In this document: piece by piece, positions 13,883 through 13,992 of the stretch
Position numbering within the stretch: position 1 is the stretch's first letter
Layout: each line of letters begins with the position of its first letter
Origin: JBHICC01 sp046759385
Lineage (GTDB): Bacteria; Pseudomonadota; Gammaproteobacteria; Acidiferrobacterales; SPGG2
Assembly: GCA_046759385.1 (NCBI GenBank)
Contig: JBHICC010000058.1
Coordinates: 1-13,992 of the forward strand
Length of the DNA: 13,992 bases
Direction of reading: 5' to 3'
Notes under the pieces: model-generated
What the model saw: only the letters and a program-made list of their open reading frames with translations
Told to the model about the DNA's origin: nothing
Database searches by the model: none
Translations under genes and position numbers: made by a program

Positions 13883-13992
13883 CTAGAAATTGAACAGGGT
13901 GTAAAGCTTTAGACCGTTGTAGTTCGTGTCGAAGCTGATGCGCTCGTTGTCGTCCGTGTCCTCGGCGTCCAGATCGATGCCGAAGCGGTCGA
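13883..13992 (-). CDS. C-terminal end of a probable outer-membrane beta-barrel protein (partial)
   Basis: On the minus strand the frame is open from the window edge to a TAG at 13885-13883, giving the last 35 residues of a protein. The end alternates polar and hydrophobic residues and finishes in LKLYTLFNF. A terminal Phe preceded by alternating hydrophobics is the recognition signature of outer-membrane barrels for the BAM complex. Before it lies an Asp/Glu-rich loop (LDAEDTDDNER), which could be an extracellular or turn segment. The family cannot be named from so little. The gene is convergent with the AsmA-family gene, 10 bases apart. Confidence 0.5.
   Translation of the reverse strand, partial: DRFGIDLDAEDTDDNERISFDTNYNGLKLYTLFNF

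Noticed and set aside
1..13992. CRISPR arrays, tRNA/rRNA genes, insertion sequences or prophage genes
   Set aside because: No regularly spaced repeats, cloverleaf-like segments, transposase or phage motifs were seen on either strand.

Overview
The window looks like chromosomal DNA of a Gram-negative proteobacterium. It is moderately GC-rich and gene-dense, and several starts are GTG. It carries an AsmA-type envelope protein, the tail of what looks like an outer-membrane beta-barrel, and a glutaryl-CoA dehydrogenase of the usual proteobacterial type. The genus cannot be fixed from the sequence. There is no tRNA, rRNA, CRISPR array or insertion sequence, and no gene-free stretch longer than about 250 bases.

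Layout, left to right. (1) 1-75 (+) is the last 24 codons of a gene that resembles the tail of a sulfotransferase. (2) 83-2072 (-) holds glutaryl-CoA dehydrogenase followed by a short NAD-dependent sugar epimerase/dehydratase, probably one transcript. (3) 2324-2962 (+) is a small Fe(II)/2-oxoglutarate dioxygenase of the lysyl/prolyl-hydroxylase type, divergent from group 2. Between them lies a compact region with good promoter matches in both directions. (4) 2967-4609 (-) holds a HAD-family hydrolase followed by a class I glutamine amidotransferase. (5) 4849-6426 (+) is a TPR protein with a C-terminal GT-B glycosyltransferase-like domain. (6) 6441-9969 (-) is a tight four-gene operon: class III aminotransferase, double-SIS sugar isomerase, SDR oxidoreductase, small cupin. 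(7) 10126-13872 (+) is a 1248-residue AsmA-family protein built from two kinds of repeated block. (8) 13883-13992 (-) is the C-terminal end of a probable outer-membrane beta-barrel protein.

How it may fit together (inference). The probable sulfotransferase, the sugar epimerase, the TPR-glycosyltransferase and the aminotransferase/SIS/SDR/cupin operon suggest an accessory locus that makes and transfers an unusual, perhaps amino- and sulfate-bearing, sugar. The dioxygenase, amidotransferase and HAD protein could decorate it or supply precursors. The AsmA protein belongs to envelope biogenesis or lipid transport and may be unrelated. Glutaryl-CoA dehydrogenase is normally a lysine/glutarate catabolic enzyme and is the odd member. 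The best candidates for undescribed biology are the four-gene operon and the A-A-A-B-A-B domain order of the AsmA protein.
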